A stretch of 45,334 nt of DNA from Helicobacteraceae bacterium (GTDB lineage Bacteria > Campylobacterota > Campylobacteria > Campylobacterales > Sulfurimonadaceae), in contig JALSLA010000060.1 in assembly GCA_026988515.1 (NCBI GenBank), positions 1-45,334 on the forward strand. The letters are read 5' to 3'. The notes beneath the pieces are model-generated. The model was not told the DNA's origin, searched no databases, and worked only from the letters and a program-made list of their open reading frames with translations. The position numbers and the translations under genes were made by a program. Of this stretch, positions 9,935 through 18,357 are shown piece after piece. Numbering within the stretch: the first letter of the stretch is position 1; every line of letters starts with the position of its first letter.

Positions 9935-10204
9935 CTTATGTAACCTTGTCTTCTTACTAAATTTTTCAGGCTCTCTCTGTTTCAAAATAAACAAAAAGTT
10001 TCGTCCGTGAAATTATAACAATCTTATTTATAAAATTAGTATAAAAGGAAATAATTCTTTTCCACAATAGATTCACAATTACTTTTTATACTACGACTAT
10101 CCCAGATAAAAGGATAAAAGATTTGCTTGAAAGAGTTTAAATCATAGCTTAATACAACGGTGCCCGCGAGGGCTTACATGTATTTTATACACAAAGGATT
10201 GATG

Positions 10205-10489
10205 ATGAAAGTATTATTTGCAATTTTAGGACTTACGGCTCTGTTGGCCGCTTCTGACGGAGCGGCTCTGTATAAAAAATGTGCGGCGTGTCACGGTGCC
10301 AACGGTGAGAAAAAAGCCTTGGGTAAAAGCCATATTATTAAAGATATGAGTCGTGACGATATTGTAGCAGCACTTAAAGGTTACCAAGACGGAACATACG
10401 GCGGTGCCATGAAAGCACTCATGAAAGGTCAAGTCGCCACCTTAAAAGATGCCGACATTGAGGCCATTGCCGACCACGTTGCCAAATAG
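10205..10489 (+). CDS. small periplasmic cytochrome c (c553-like)
   Basis: A 94-residue secreted monohaem cytochrome. It has a signal peptide (about residues 1-16, hydrophobic VLFAILGLTALLA), the haem-binding site C26-A-A-C29-H30, and a downstream methionine (M69 or M73) as likely axial ligand. It would shuttle electrons in the periplasm between respiratory complexes and a terminal oxidase or reductase. The ATG at 10205 is preferred over the one at 10202 because AAAGGA lies six bases upstream. It is monocistronic and has a strong terminator. Confidence 0.92.
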   Translation: MKVLFAILGLTALLAASDGAALYKKCAACHGANGEKKALGKSHIIKDMSRDDIVAALKGYQDGTYGGAMKALMKGQVATLKDADIEAIADHVAK

Positions 10490-10510
10490 TTCCCGTCTCT
10501 TTGTGTCATC

Positions 10511-10536
10511 GCCCCCTTCGTGGGGCTTTTTCTTTT
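10511..10536 (+). terminator. rho-independent terminator of the cytochrome c gene
   Basis: GCCCC, a six-base loop CTTCGT, then GGGGC, followed by TTTTTCTTTT. This is a classic intrinsic terminator 21 bases after the cytochrome stop. Confidence 0.88.
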
Positions 10537-10539
10537 CTC

Positions 10540-10950
10540 TTATATTGTGTCCCTATTCCAGTCGACGTGTTGCAACACCCTTTGAAACACGTCGTCAATA
10601 TCCGCCTCTATACAGATTTCCTTGTGACTTTTCGGATGTATAAAACGTAGTGTCTGTGCATGCAGTAGCAGGCGATGTGAACCAAATCTTTCCCGAAAAA
10701 ACCGATTATGCTCTCCGCGCCCGTGCGTAGTATCACCAACAATAGGATGCAGCAGATGTTTCATATGCCGACGTAACTGATGTTTACGTCCGGTTTTGGG
10801 CATAAGCCGTACCAGTGAATAACGTGCCGTCTTGTAACGACTTACAGCAAAGGGAAGTTCCAGTGTTGCAATACGCGCATACGCCGTTACTGCCTCTTGC
10901 GCTGCTTTAATGGCAACGAGGTGCGTATCCTTATAGAGAATCTCTAACAT
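10540..10950 (-). pseudogene. truC: TruC-type pseudouridine synthase, internally deleted
   Basis: The 136-residue reading frame starts like TruC (MLEILYKDTHLVAI) and then jumps directly to the middle of the enzyme (AVTAYARIATLELPF, then LMPKTGRKHQLRRHMKHL, HPIVGD and LLLHAQTL). TruC makes pseudouridine 65 in some tRNAs and is about 240-260 residues. The missing roughly 110 residues include the HRLDR-type motif with the catalytic aspartate, so the product should be inactive. The deletion is in frame. It follows the histidine kinase gene by 18 bases, with a TACATGTAAATT motif between. It could be a true pseudogene, a repurposed RNA-binding remnant or an assembly error. Confidence 0.75.
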
Positions 10951-10968
10951 CTGTAACCTACATGTAAA

Positions 10969-12144
10969 TTAAAAAATAATCTCAAAACGGCTTCCTTTAC
11001 CGGGTTGTGACTCTACATCGATCGTAAAACCGTATTCGTTGGCAATTTTAAAGACAATATGCAAGCCGATGCCAAAGCCTCCTTCGTACGTATTGGCACG
11101 AGTATAGCGTTGAAAGATCGCATCGATTTTTTCGCTATCGATACCGATACCACTATCTTCAACGACCAGATGCTGCGCAGTCAATTCATAGTGAATGGAG
11201 CCCCCGTTTTTATTGTACTTAATAGCGTTGCTTATGAGGTTGTCAATCAAACGAGCCAGTTTCACTCTGTCGGCAGTTAGCGTAACGGCATCGTCAATAT
11301 GACAATTTACATGTAAATTTTTTTGTGATGCTTTGAGCTTAAAATACTCAATACGCTCCTGAAGCAGCAAGCTGACATTGAGAGGTTCGTCGTGTCGGTT
11401 GCGTCGATTGTTAAGCAGCAGATAGGTTAAATCGTCGTAAATGGTCGAAATGGTACGTGCAGCTATTTCAATGCGTCGCATTTTGTTTTGTGTTGTTGCA
11501 TCCAGATGCTTGGTCTCTATCATCTCCAAGTTGGTCATAATGGCCGACACAGGGGTGTTGAGCTCATGGGTCGTATCTTTAATAAAATCATCAAGCAGCG
11601 CTATCGCTTCTTGAAGCGGTCTGAAAAACAGACGTGAAAGGTACCATCCGACCAGCAAAAGCAGCACCAACAGTGCACCGCCGCCCCACAATACCTGAAA
11701 CCAAAATTTGCGTTTCCACAAACCGTCGTCACGCGTCTCAAATACAACATAACTCTCTCCGAGTTCGTGCGATGCAAGCGGTACGACAAAGTGGATAAAA
11801 TCTCCATCGAGCGCAATCACGCTCTTAAAGTCAATATGCTGATCTTCTAAAAGTGAGTATATGGGGCGTTTGGAAGCATCAAAAAGGGCCGTAGGGTACG
11901 CCAAATCAATAGGGAAAATATCGGTATCGCCCTGCATCCACCGCTTGAGCTGAGGCACATAGCGCTCACTCTGAAGCTGCATGGCAAGACGATGTTCAGA
12001 GAGCATGAGCTCTTTGGAATACCGATAGTAAATGGTGCCGATAAGCAGTAAAATCATCACCGACATCAACGCGTAAAGGATAATAAACGAACGAAACGTC
12101 TTATGCTGTGCGAAGCTGATAACCGAGCCGCTTATGACTGACAA
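10969..12144 (-). CDS. two-component sensor histidine kinase
   Basis: A 391-residue membrane sensor kinase. Two membrane helices (about 19-40 and 151-170) flank a periplasmic sensing region of about 110 residues. The H-box is DTTHELNTPVSAIMTN with phospho-acceptor H193; the ATPase part shows the N-box NLISNAIKYN (N306), the G1 box VEDSGIGID (329-336) and GGFGIGLHI (355-363). It phosphorylates the response regulator encoded upstream, whose 3' end it overlaps by 44 nt, so the two are translationally linked. The signal sensed is unknown. TACATGTA in a 16-bp palindrome occurs inside the gene at 11304-11319. Confidence 0.93.
   Translation of the reverse strand: MSVISGSVISFAQHKTFRSFIILYALMSVMILLLIGTIYYRYSKELMLSEHRLAMQLQSERYVPQLKRWMQGDTDIFPIDLAYPTALFDASKRPIYSLLEDQHIDFKSVIALDGDFIHFVVPLASHELGESYVVFETRDDGLWKRKFWFQVLWGGGALLVLLLLVGWYLSRLFFRPLQEAIALLDDFIKDTTHELNTPVSAIMTNLEMIETKHLDATTQNKMRRIEIAARTISTIYDDLTYLLLNNRRNRHDEPLNVSLLLQERIEYFKLKASQKNLHVNCHIDDAVTLTADRVKLARLIDNLISNAIKYNKNGGSIHYELTAQHLVVEDSGIGIDSEKIDAIFQRYTRANTYEGGFGIGLHIVFKIANEYGFTIDVESQPGKGSRFEIIF
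11304..11319. repeat. 16-bp palindrome AATTTACATGTAAATT (copy inside the histidine kinase gene)
   Basis: A perfect 16-bp palindrome, identical to the copy at 23152-23167, and one of at least 15 TACATGTA sites in the window. Confidence 0.9.
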
Positions 12145-12775
12145 TAGTATCCTTTCCGATGCGTTTTCTTAGATTTTTAATGTAGGTACGTAGCGCCGTA
12201 TCACTCGGTGTCTCGTCATAATCCCACAAATATTCCTGAATCACCTCATGAGACACTACCTCACCGCGGCGTTGCATCAGCAGTTTCAGCAGTTTCGCCT
12301 CTTTGTGATGCAGCATCACCACCTCATCGCCGATGTAAAGCTCGGCATTGGTATCGTCATACGAAATATTCTCATCAATAACAATACGCTCTTTTGTATG
12401 GTGAAAAAAGTTACGCTTTCGCAGACTCTCTATGCGCAACAGCAACTCTTTGAGCGCAAACGGCTTACGAATATAGTCATCTGCCCCGCTTCGATAGCCC
12501 GTTTCGACATCCTCAATAGCGTGTAACGACGTAATCAAAATAGCCGGAGTCTCCAGACCGTTTTTACGGCTCTCTTTGAGCAGTTCAAAGCCGTTAGGGG
12601 CAGGAACATTGACATCGAGCAACAACAGATCAAAGCGCTGTTCGTACAGTACCTCTTGTGCGCTTGCTCCATCATATGCCGCTACAACCTCATACCCCTC
12701 CTCTTCTAAAAACTCACACACGGTTTCACTTAAATTGCTATCGTCTTCTAAAAATAGTATTTTTGCCTTTTTCAT
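12101..12775 (-). CDS. OmpR-family response regulator
   Basis: A 224-residue DNA-binding response regulator. The receiver domain has acidic D11/D12, phospho-acceptor D54 (LLLDVNVPAPNG), S83 and K104 (YIRKPFALKELL). The C-terminal winged helix shows HHKEAKLLKLLMQRRGEVVSHEVI and TYIKNLRKRIGKDTI, typical of OmpR/PhoB proteins. It is the partner of the overlapping downstream kinase. The target genes cannot be deduced from the neighbourhood. Confidence 0.95.
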   Translation of the reverse strand: MKKAKILFLEDDSNLSETVCEFLEEEGYEVVAAYDGASAQEVLYEQRFDLLLLDVNVPAPNGFELLKESRKNGLETPAILITSLHAIEDVETGYRSGADDYIRKPFALKELLLRIESLRKRNFFHHTKERIVIDENISYDDTNAELYIGDEVVMLHHKEAKLLKLLMQRRGEVVSHEVIQEYLWDYDETPSDTALRTYIKNLRKRIGKDTIVSHKRLGYQLRTA

Positions 12776-13011
12776 GGAATATAGTATACTACAAACCCTT
12801 GCTCTAACAGAAATATAGCCGCTACACTCAAGCTAATCTTCCCATTCTCCCCATTCATCCAAAAACTAAGCGGTCTGCAACTCACTTTGTTTTGCGGAAA
12901 TACCTGATAAATTGGCAACCTAATAACCTACACCACTTCTACATTCGTTGCGTATCTCATCGAAATCGAATTCGTATGCTTCGTTCATTGTTAGTCTTTG
13001 ATACTATTTTA

Positions 13012-13755
13012 TCAGACAGACACGGAATTTCTAACACTCTCTCCAAACTTCATATTCTGCTTAATATAATATTCCATCAGATACTCAATACTTGGAATAA
13101 TATCATCACTATCATAGAATTTAACCATCATGCTGTTAAATTCTAATTTGTCCTTAGCTTTAATATTGAGAATAGGATAACCGCCCTCGATGAGAATACC
13201 ATTCATCATAAGTCTTGATGTTCTTTTATTCCCATCATAAAAAAATTGACATTTAGCACCAAAAAGAAACATGGTAATAGCTCTTGTGATTGGGTGGTTA
13301 ATCTCTTTAATTTCCTTTATACCATCATTAAAGAGTGTTTCAAGTGTGTCTGCATGCGGCACTTCATAATCAGTACCTCCTATATTTACCGCACTTTCTC
13401 TAAATGCTCCCCATTTCAACGCTTCCTCTTTAGCTACAAAAGCGTGTAATGAAATAAAGGTATCTATATCAAGTTTAAATGATTTAGACTCTATAAGTTC
13501 AAATAGATAATCAACGCTTTTGTTTTGATTGAGTACTTGTTGTTCATCACTTAGTTTGTGCCCACCTACAGTTACACCCTCTAAAAGAGTTTGTACTTCA
13601 GGGTATGTCATTGCGTTACCCTCCAATGCAGAGGTATTATAAACAAAGTCAATTTTGTCTTTTTTAGCTAAATAAAAAGCCAGCTCTTGATTAGGTTTAA
13701 AAATTGAAAGTTTACTTGTATCAATCTGGTTAATTTCTTGACTATGTAATTTCAT
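13012..13755 (-). CDS. Fic family protein with altered active-site motif
   Basis: A 247-residue Fic-domain protein. Fic enzymes usually AMPylate target proteins using the motif HxFxDGNGR. Here the motif reads QFFYDGNKR (Q170-R178), with glutamine where the catalytic histidine belongs; the metal/phosphate anchor DGN and the arginine remain. The N-terminal autoinhibitory motif TSALEG (T41-G46), matching (S/T)xxxE(G/N), is present, placing it in the class with an internal inhibitory helix. It may be inactive as an AMPylase or catalyse another transfer. Gene is monocistronic, with an inverted repeat touching its -10 box. Base composition is more AT-rich than its neighbours, consistent with transfer. 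Confidence 0.85.
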   Translation of the reverse strand: MKLHSQEINQIDTSKLSIFKPNQELAFYLAKKDKIDFVYNTSALEGNAMTYPEVQTLLEGVTVGGHKLSDEQQVLNQNKSVDYLFELIESKSFKLDIDTFISLHAFVAKEEALKWGAFRESAVNIGGTDYEVPHADTLETLFNDGIKEIKEINHPITRAITMFLFGAKCQFFYDGNKRTSRLMMNGILIEGGYPILNIKAKDKLEFNSMMVKFYDSDDIIPSIEYLMEYYIKQNMKFGESVRNSVSV

Positions 13756-13782
13756 AAATATACCTTTTTATTTGTTAGTATT

Positions 13783-13821
13783 ATTATAGGATAAAATGTG
13801 CCACTTTGACATATTTTATCC
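13783..13821 (-). promoter_or_regulatory. promoter and operator-like inverted repeat of the Fic gene
   Basis: A TATAAT box on the minus strand (13783-13788) is directly abutted by an inverted repeat, GGATAAAAT at 13789-13797 and its complement at 13813-13821, separated by 15 bases. The repeat covers the -35 to -10 spacer. A repressor binding here would block the Fic gene; this suggests autoregulation or control by another factor. Confidence 0.55.
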
Positions 13822-14253
13822 ATTCCATAGTCCGGTTGATCTGGCTACTGTCAACCGCGGAGTTAAATGAGGCAATTTTTCGTAAGACTTTTTTACGAAA
13901 TGTAACCCCAAGCAACACGATTTTTTCTCTATTTTTGAGTATTTTTCGGTTAAAATTCATACAGAATCAAGCCATCATTTGACATTCCAGTAAACATGGG
14001 TTTTTTCTGTAGCTCTACAATAGCCCTTAAAGATGATTTTATCTCTTACAATATCAATAAAAATTGGTTATAATCAAATGTACTGACCCCTTCCTTTCTG
14101 CACACCTCAAGCTGCCAACCGATACACCTGGGCAGGTCATTTTCATGAACTTGTGTTTTCTAAGAACACTACGACATTTTAAACAGTATGTATTCTTTTT
14201 TCTATTTAAAAAAATAGTGTATACTATAAATTATCAAAATAACAAAGAGAATC
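13822..14253. other. gene-free AT-rich stretch
   Basis: Together with the Fic promoter region this makes about 500 bases without a convincing gene. It holds a small inverted repeat TTTCGTAA/TTACGAAA at 13878-13885 and 13893-13900 and a TATAAT at about 14069-14074 on the plus strand. I could not link these to a transcript, RNA gene or mobile element. The 70-codon frame at 14064-14276 has no ribosome binding site and no recognisable content. Confidence 0.5.
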
Positions 14254-14475
14254 ATGACGCTCTACAGACAGAATAAAAAGACGACACACTACTACTCAGT
14301 CTCAATGTATCCGACACTCTTTAATGACTTTTTGCTGGTACACCATTGCGGCAAAAACTGCTCGCAAAAAAGTATTAAAGAGTACTACGCCTCAAAAAAA
14401 GAGGCACTGTTTCGATCACTGCATATTATTGACGAAAAACGCCATCTGGGTTTTTCAATTAAGAAAAAGCAATAA
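14254..14475 (+). CDS. small WGR-like domain protein
   Basis: A 73-residue protein whose pattern (HYYSVSMYPTLFNDFLLVHHCG ... EYYASKKEALFRSLHIIDEKRHLGF, quoted in parts) follows the layout of WGR domains: a beta strand with xYxV, an L/F-xxF-xLV strand, then a helix with EA and a final K-RxxGF. The signature W-G-R itself is replaced by H-C-G. WGR domains occur in PARPs and bacterial DNA-associated proteins, and as stand-alone small proteins. An AAGAGA lies before the ATG. The gene overlaps the convergent nhaC-type gene by 17 bases. The assignment is by pattern only. Confidence 0.55.
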   Translation: MTLYRQNKKTTHYYSVSMYPTLFNDFLLVHHCGKNCSQKSIKEYYASKKEALFRSLHIIDEKRHLGFSIKKKQ

Positions 14476-15820
14476 AAAAGAGCAGCGCAATCAGACCGGA
14501 GAGAAGCGCATACGGCAGTTGGGTCACCACATGTTCAATATGGTCACATCCTGATGCGAGCGATGCAATGATTGTCGTATCGGAGATTGGTGAGCAGTGA
14601 TCACCGAAGACACCGCCGGAAATCACCGCACCGATACAAAGCGCGACATTCGCATCCATTCCCACTGCCATAGGTACGGCAACGGGAATCATAATACTAA
14701 ACGTTCCCCAGCTCGTCCCCGTCGCAAAGGCCATGACGGCTGCAAGCAAAAAGATGACGGCCGCCACATAGGTCACCGACAGAATATCCTGCGAAAATGC
14801 TGCCAAATATGTGCCCGTTCCCAAACCCTGAGTTGATGCACCAATAGCAAAGGCAAACAGTAAAATAAGGGCAATTTCCCGCATTGACTTTAGCCCGTTA
14901 AACGCCTCTTGAAACCACTTTTTCGATCTCATCACCTGTTTGTAACGATAGTACAACCCCATAAACACCAATGTTACTACCTGCGCATAAAAAATGGCCG
15001 ACGAACCGCTCCCGTGAAGCATGTTGCCCCCGCCTGTTATGAACAGTACAAGAAAAACCGTTGCAATCATAACCCCTAAAGGAAGCAGCATCAGCAGTGC
15101 ATCGGCAGAATTAGTGCTGTTTTGTTGCGCGGTGCTTTTTCGGTGCGGCAGTGTCGCTTCACCCATGTTAAGATCGAACCAGATTACTGCAAATGTCACC
15201 GCCAAAGCTGCCATGGCATAAAAATTATACACCAGTGCATCAAGCAGCCATGAAACCCCATCGCCCGTAATCACACCGCTGCTGAGCTGCGTTGCAAGAA
15301 GACCCAGCACCAGTGCGCCCCAGCCGTTTATCATTATCAACGAACAGACCGGTGCCGATGTTGAGTCGCAAACATACGCCAGCTTGGCACGGCTGAATCC
15401 GTAACGCTCACTCAATGGTCGTCCTATTGCTCCGGCAATGAGCGACGTAATAGAGGATTCAATAAAGATGAGCACGCCTACTCCATAGGTCAATAAAAGT
15501 GCCGAACGTTTTGACGTCACCAGCGCATAACGGCGTGTCAACAGATCAATAAGTCCTTCAATACCTCCCGATGCTTTCAACAGTGCCATCACCGAGCCTA
15601 CCAACAGAGCAAAAAGGAGTGTTTTAACAATCCATGCCTCACTCAAAAGTGATACAAAAAGCGCAACGGTATGTTGCAGTGTTGCAAGCAGCTGAAAGTC
15701 GGCAATAATGTATTGGGCGCTAAGAATACCGACAAAAAGAGAGAGTAAAACACGGCGTGTCAACAGCGCCATAACAATAGCAAACAGCGGCGGTATAATG
15801 CTGAGATAGCCGTACTCCAT
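14459..15820 (-). CDS. NhaC-family Na+/H+ antiporter
   Basis: A 453-residue polytopic membrane protein with about ten to twelve hydrophobic segments. Features typical of the NhaC superfamily are IIPPLFAIVMALLTRRV at the N-terminus, FIESSITSLIAGAIGRPL near residue 120, ATGTSWGTFSIMIPVAVP and the C-terminal GGVFGDHCSPISDTTIIAS. These carriers exchange Na+ (or amino acids/organic acids in relatives) for H+ at the inner membrane, relevant to a marine organism. The substrate is not certain. It follows a GNAT gene by 12 bases, so the two may be cotranscribed. Confidence 0.88.
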   Translation of the reverse strand: MEYGYLSIIPPLFAIVMALLTRRVLLSLFVGILSAQYIIADFQLLATLQHTVALFVSLLSEAWIVKTLLFALLVGSVMALLKASGGIEGLIDLLTRRYALVTSKRSALLLTYGVGVLIFIESSITSLIAGAIGRPLSERYGFSRAKLAYVCDSTSAPVCSLIMINGWGALVLGLLATQLSSGVITGDGVSWLLDALVYNFYAMAALAVTFAVIWFDLNMGEATLPHRKSTAQQNSTNSADALLMLLPLGVMIATVFLVLFITGGGNMLHGSGSSAIFYAQVVTLVFMGLYYRYKQVMRSKKWFQEAFNGLKSMREIALILLFAFAIGASTQGLGTGTYLAAFSQDILSVTYVAAVIFLLAAVMAFATGTSWGTFSIMIPVAVPMAVGMDANVALCIGAVISGGVFGDHCSPISDTTIIASLASGCDHIEHVVTQLPYALLSGLIALLFFIAFS

Positions 15821-15832
15821 GAAAATTGATAA

Positions 15833-16459
15833 CTACAGATGCATGGAGAGTCGTAAAATTCCCGGGCGTAAAAAGACCTCGGCAAAGTAGTCGCTTCGCT
15901 TCTCGTCAAGGTACTCAAACCCCAGCTTTTCATAGTCCATGCGTGTCTCAACCGAACCAATATCTAAAAGTGTCTGTACCTGTCGATACCCCTTGAGACG
16001 TGCAGTCAGCAGGTTTTTTTGTACCAGTGTCTTGAGAACCTCTAAACTTTTATATTCCGGATCAATGTAGATAAAATCAAGTACCCATGTTTTTTTGTCG
16101 AAAGTCGGCTCACACAATTTGTAGGCGCTCATGCGCTCTTGGTACGAGGCATCAAGTCCAAACTCGCTTAACGCTTTGGTAAAAATCTCATGCGTGGCAA
16201 TACGTGGCTCGTATCCGCACAGCAATCCGACCACCTTGTCATGAATCTCGGCAATAATAAAGTTGCTGTAGTGGCAGTAGCTTTTTGTATCGGTGCTCAC
16301 CAGTCTCTCTAGGTAATGCTGTAACGTCGCATCATCAGATGTTTCAAAAATAAGATCAAAAATACCGATTTTTTTACCTGAACGTGAACTCATAATCATG
16401 GATTTTGCAATCACTGCGGCGTCACCCTCTTTGGCAGTTCTTATTTTTATGTTCATCAT
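15833..16459 (-). CDS. GNAT family N-acetyltransferase
   Basis: A 208-residue protein with the GNAT fold pattern: N-terminal IKIRTAKEGDAAVIA, central beta strands (FIIAEIHDKVVGLLCGY), WVLDFIYIDPEYKSLEVLKTLV as the acetyl-CoA-binding segment, and a C-terminal YEKLGFEYLDEKRSDYF. It would move an acetyl group from acetyl-CoA to an amine. The substrate is unknown. An AGG lies upstream of the ATG. It precedes the NhaC-type antiporter on the same strand. Confidence 0.8.
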   Translation of the reverse strand: MMNIKIRTAKEGDAAVIAKSMIMSSRSGKKIGIFDLIFETSDDATLQHYLERLVSTDTKSYCHYSNFIIAEIHDKVVGLLCGYEPRIATHEIFTKALSEFGLDASYQERMSAYKLCEPTFDKKTWVLDFIYIDPEYKSLEVLKTLVQKNLLTARLKGYRQVQTLLDIGSVETRMDYEKLGFEYLDEKRSDYFAEVFLRPGILRLSMHL

Positions 16460-16537
16460 ATTACCTAAAGATTTAAGATGTATTGTGTTAGAGTATAATA
16501 CATATCTTTAAAGTAAACTAAGGGAGGTGATTTTTTG

Positions 16538-17236
16538 ATGAAATATGTAGTTTTTGTAATGCTCTTTACTTATCATGCATTGCTTGCATCCGAGCAGCTT
16601 CTTATTGTCATCAGTGAAGAGTTCAATGCGACCACGGCAACACTGCAGCGTTACGAGCTTAACAATCGCCGCTTTCAGCCCGTAGGTGATAAAATCAATG
16701 TTAATTTGGGACGATCCGGTCTGGGATGGAGCCAATCGGAACTTAACATTCCCCACCGTGCCGATGAACCGCTTAAACGTGAGGGTGACGGCAGGGCTCC
16801 GGCAGGCATTTTTTTCATTACGGGAAGTTTCGGCTATACGCAACATCCAAACAAGAACATGCCCTATATTCAAAGCAGCCCGGATTTAATCTGTGTCGAT
16901 GACGTACATTCATCTGCCTACAATCGTATTGTACGACGCTCTCAAGCTCCCGATGCACAAAGCTTTGAACGTATGCGACGCAGTGATGCCCTCTACGCTT
17001 TGGGGTTAACACTCTCACATAACAGCAGACGCATACCCTATGAAGGTTCGTGTGTCTTTTTACATGTAGAAAAAGCTCCTCATCAACCTACTGCCGGATG
17101 CACTTCAATGTCGTACACCGATCTCAATACCGTGGTGCAGTGGCTCGACATTCGTAAAAAACCGCTGCTCATTCAGATACCCAAGCACTATTTTCCCGAA
17201 GTTATGAAGCTCTTAGATCATCTTAAAACGTTATGA
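16538..17236 (+). CDS. secreted L,D-transpeptidase (YkuD-like)
   Basis: A 232-residue exported protein with a signal peptide (residues 1-17) and a YkuD-type catalytic region: H176 in VFLHVEK and C188 in QPTAGCTSMS, matching the His-...-GC core of L,D-transpeptidases. Upstream REGDGRAPAGIFFI also matches the family. Such enzymes cross-link or trim peptidoglycan in the periplasm, in some Campylobacterota affecting cell shape. A strong GGAGG lies ten bases before the ATG at 16538; a TTG at 16535 is also possible. The last seven codons lie within the 33-bp repeat that borders the HipBST island. Confidence 0.85.
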   Translation: MKYVVFVMLFTYHALLASEQLLIVISEEFNATTATLQRYELNNRRFQPVGDKINVNLGRSGLGWSQSELNIPHRADEPLKREGDGRAPAGIFFITGSFGYTQHPNKNMPYIQSSPDLICVDDVHSSAYNRIVRRSQAPDAQSFERMRRSDALYALGLTLSHNSRRIPYEGSCVFLHVEKAPHQPTAGCTSMSYTDLNTVVQWLDIRKKPLLIQIPKHYFPEVMKLLDHLKTL

Positions 17237-17248
17237 GCGTACACTTCC
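17216..17248. repeat. 33-bp direct repeat, left copy
   Basis: Perfectly identical to 19026-19058. This copy holds the end and TGA stop of the L,D-transpeptidase gene and also a now-silent copy of the recD2 3' end. The bases on either side differ between the two copies. Confidence 0.95.
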
Positions 17249-17313
17249 TTTCCCTCAGCCGGTACATTTTCATATCGCTTCAAAGCCCCATACAGTTAGA
17301 CTTTTAAATATTT

Positions 17314-18357
17314 TTATAAAAACCTATCAATCACTTTTTGCATCTTGCCACTAAAACCATACTGCTCTATACTATAACAAAGATGAAGCTTTAAGCGTTC
17401 TTCATAGTTTTTTCTATACGCTTCTTTTCCTTTCTCGCTTAAAAAAGAGTGCTTTATCATTTTTATCACTTCGGGGGTGCTAACAAGGATCCGTTCAAAT
17501 ATCTTTTCAAGTCGTTTCGTTTTAATACCAATTTTCTCTGCAAAAAGTTCAAAATCTTCTAAAGTATAATATCCCATAGCTTCAAAAGCCTTTGTCGGAC
17601 TATCCATTTCATTCTCAAACAAATCCAATCCCATATAGCCCTCTTCATTGAGTATATGGTAACGCGTATAGAGTAAATCATAGTTGGGGGTTAAACTTCT
17701 ATCTTTTCTTTCTTGGGCACGATAGAGTGAAAAATTCTTTAAATGTGCATCTGCATTGCCAATGAGATAATTCACCACTATTCGCTGATAGAAGTCTTCC
17801 AATGCAGGCATCGATGCAGGAATATACATTTGTATTGCTTTGGCGCAAGCTTCATAAGAAGATTCATACTTGTAGTTTTTACCTTGCTTGTCGGAAGTAT
17901 ATGCTAGTACCGCTGCAAAGTCTTCTTGATCAAGCTTTTGTCCATTTTTGTCATAGTCAAAACGTTTGGTGATATATGCCAATTCACCTGAACTAAAAGG
18001 AATCAATGCAGAATCTGCCGTAGGTATCTTAAATATCTGCTTTGATATCTGCATACTTAAGTGCTCATTGGCACATATGTCATGGCTGTTATCGACTTGT
18101 TCTTCGCTGGGGGAAGGCTTGAGAATATAGCGTCCTTCTATATCTGTGGTAACTAATGTATTATGTTCATCAAATGCTAAAGAGAGCTTGTCTTGTATTC
18201 CAGAGATAGAAATACGTTTTGCATATTCTTTACGTTTTTGGTAAAACTCTTGCTTATTAAAAGACAAACCAGAGACCTTCCTTCCACCAAAAAGCTCCTT
18301 CATACATTTAGGACAATAAATCTTTGCACTTTGTGCTAAACAGCTATGACACCTCAT
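17314..18357 (-). CDS. hipT: HipT-like serine/threonine kinase toxin
   Basis: A 347-residue kinase equal to HipA without its N-terminal subdomain. It begins with a zinc-ribbon-like C3-x2-C6 ... C15-x2-C18, then RISISGIQDKLSL, where S50-I51-S52 matches the S-x-S autophosphorylation motif of HipT beside the Gly-rich loop. ILKPSPS supplies the ATP lysine (K80); catalytic residues are in GNADAHLKNF (D203, N208) and the metal aspartate in NYDLL (D227). E. coli HipT phosphorylates tryptophanyl-tRNA synthetase; the target here is unknown. It overlaps hipS by 14 nt. Third gene of a three-gene toxin-antitoxin operon. Confidence 0.88.
   Translation of the reverse strand: MRCHSCLAQSAKIYCPKCMKELFGGRKVSGLSFNKQEFYQKRKEYAKRISISGIQDKLSLAFDEHNTLVTTDIEGRYILKPSPSEEQVDNSHDICANEHLSMQISKQIFKIPTADSALIPFSSGELAYITKRFDYDKNGQKLDQEDFAAVLAYTSDKQGKNYKYESSYEACAKAIQMYIPASMPALEDFYQRIVVNYLIGNADAHLKNFSLYRAQERKDRSLTPNYDLLYTRYHILNEEGYMGLDLFENEMDSPTKAFEAMGYYTLEDFELFAEKIGIKTKRLEKIFERILVSTPEVIKMIKHSFLSEKGKEAYRKNYEERLKLHLCYSIEQYGFSGKMQKVIDRFL

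Noticed and set aside
9995-10204. A tRNA or small RNA in the gap between pckA and cytochrome c
   Set aside because: No cloverleaf, TTCGA loop or terminator was found; it is probably just promoter DNA for the two genes.
12935-13005. A 22-codon minus-strand frame (MNEAYEFDFDEIRNECRSG) upstream of the response regulator
   Set aside because: Too short and without a ribosome binding site. It might be a remnant of a lost gene, but nothing confirms that.
14064-14276. A 70-codon plus-strand frame in the Fic-WGR gap
   Set aside because: No ribosome binding site, odd composition, and it overlaps the better supported WGR-like gene.
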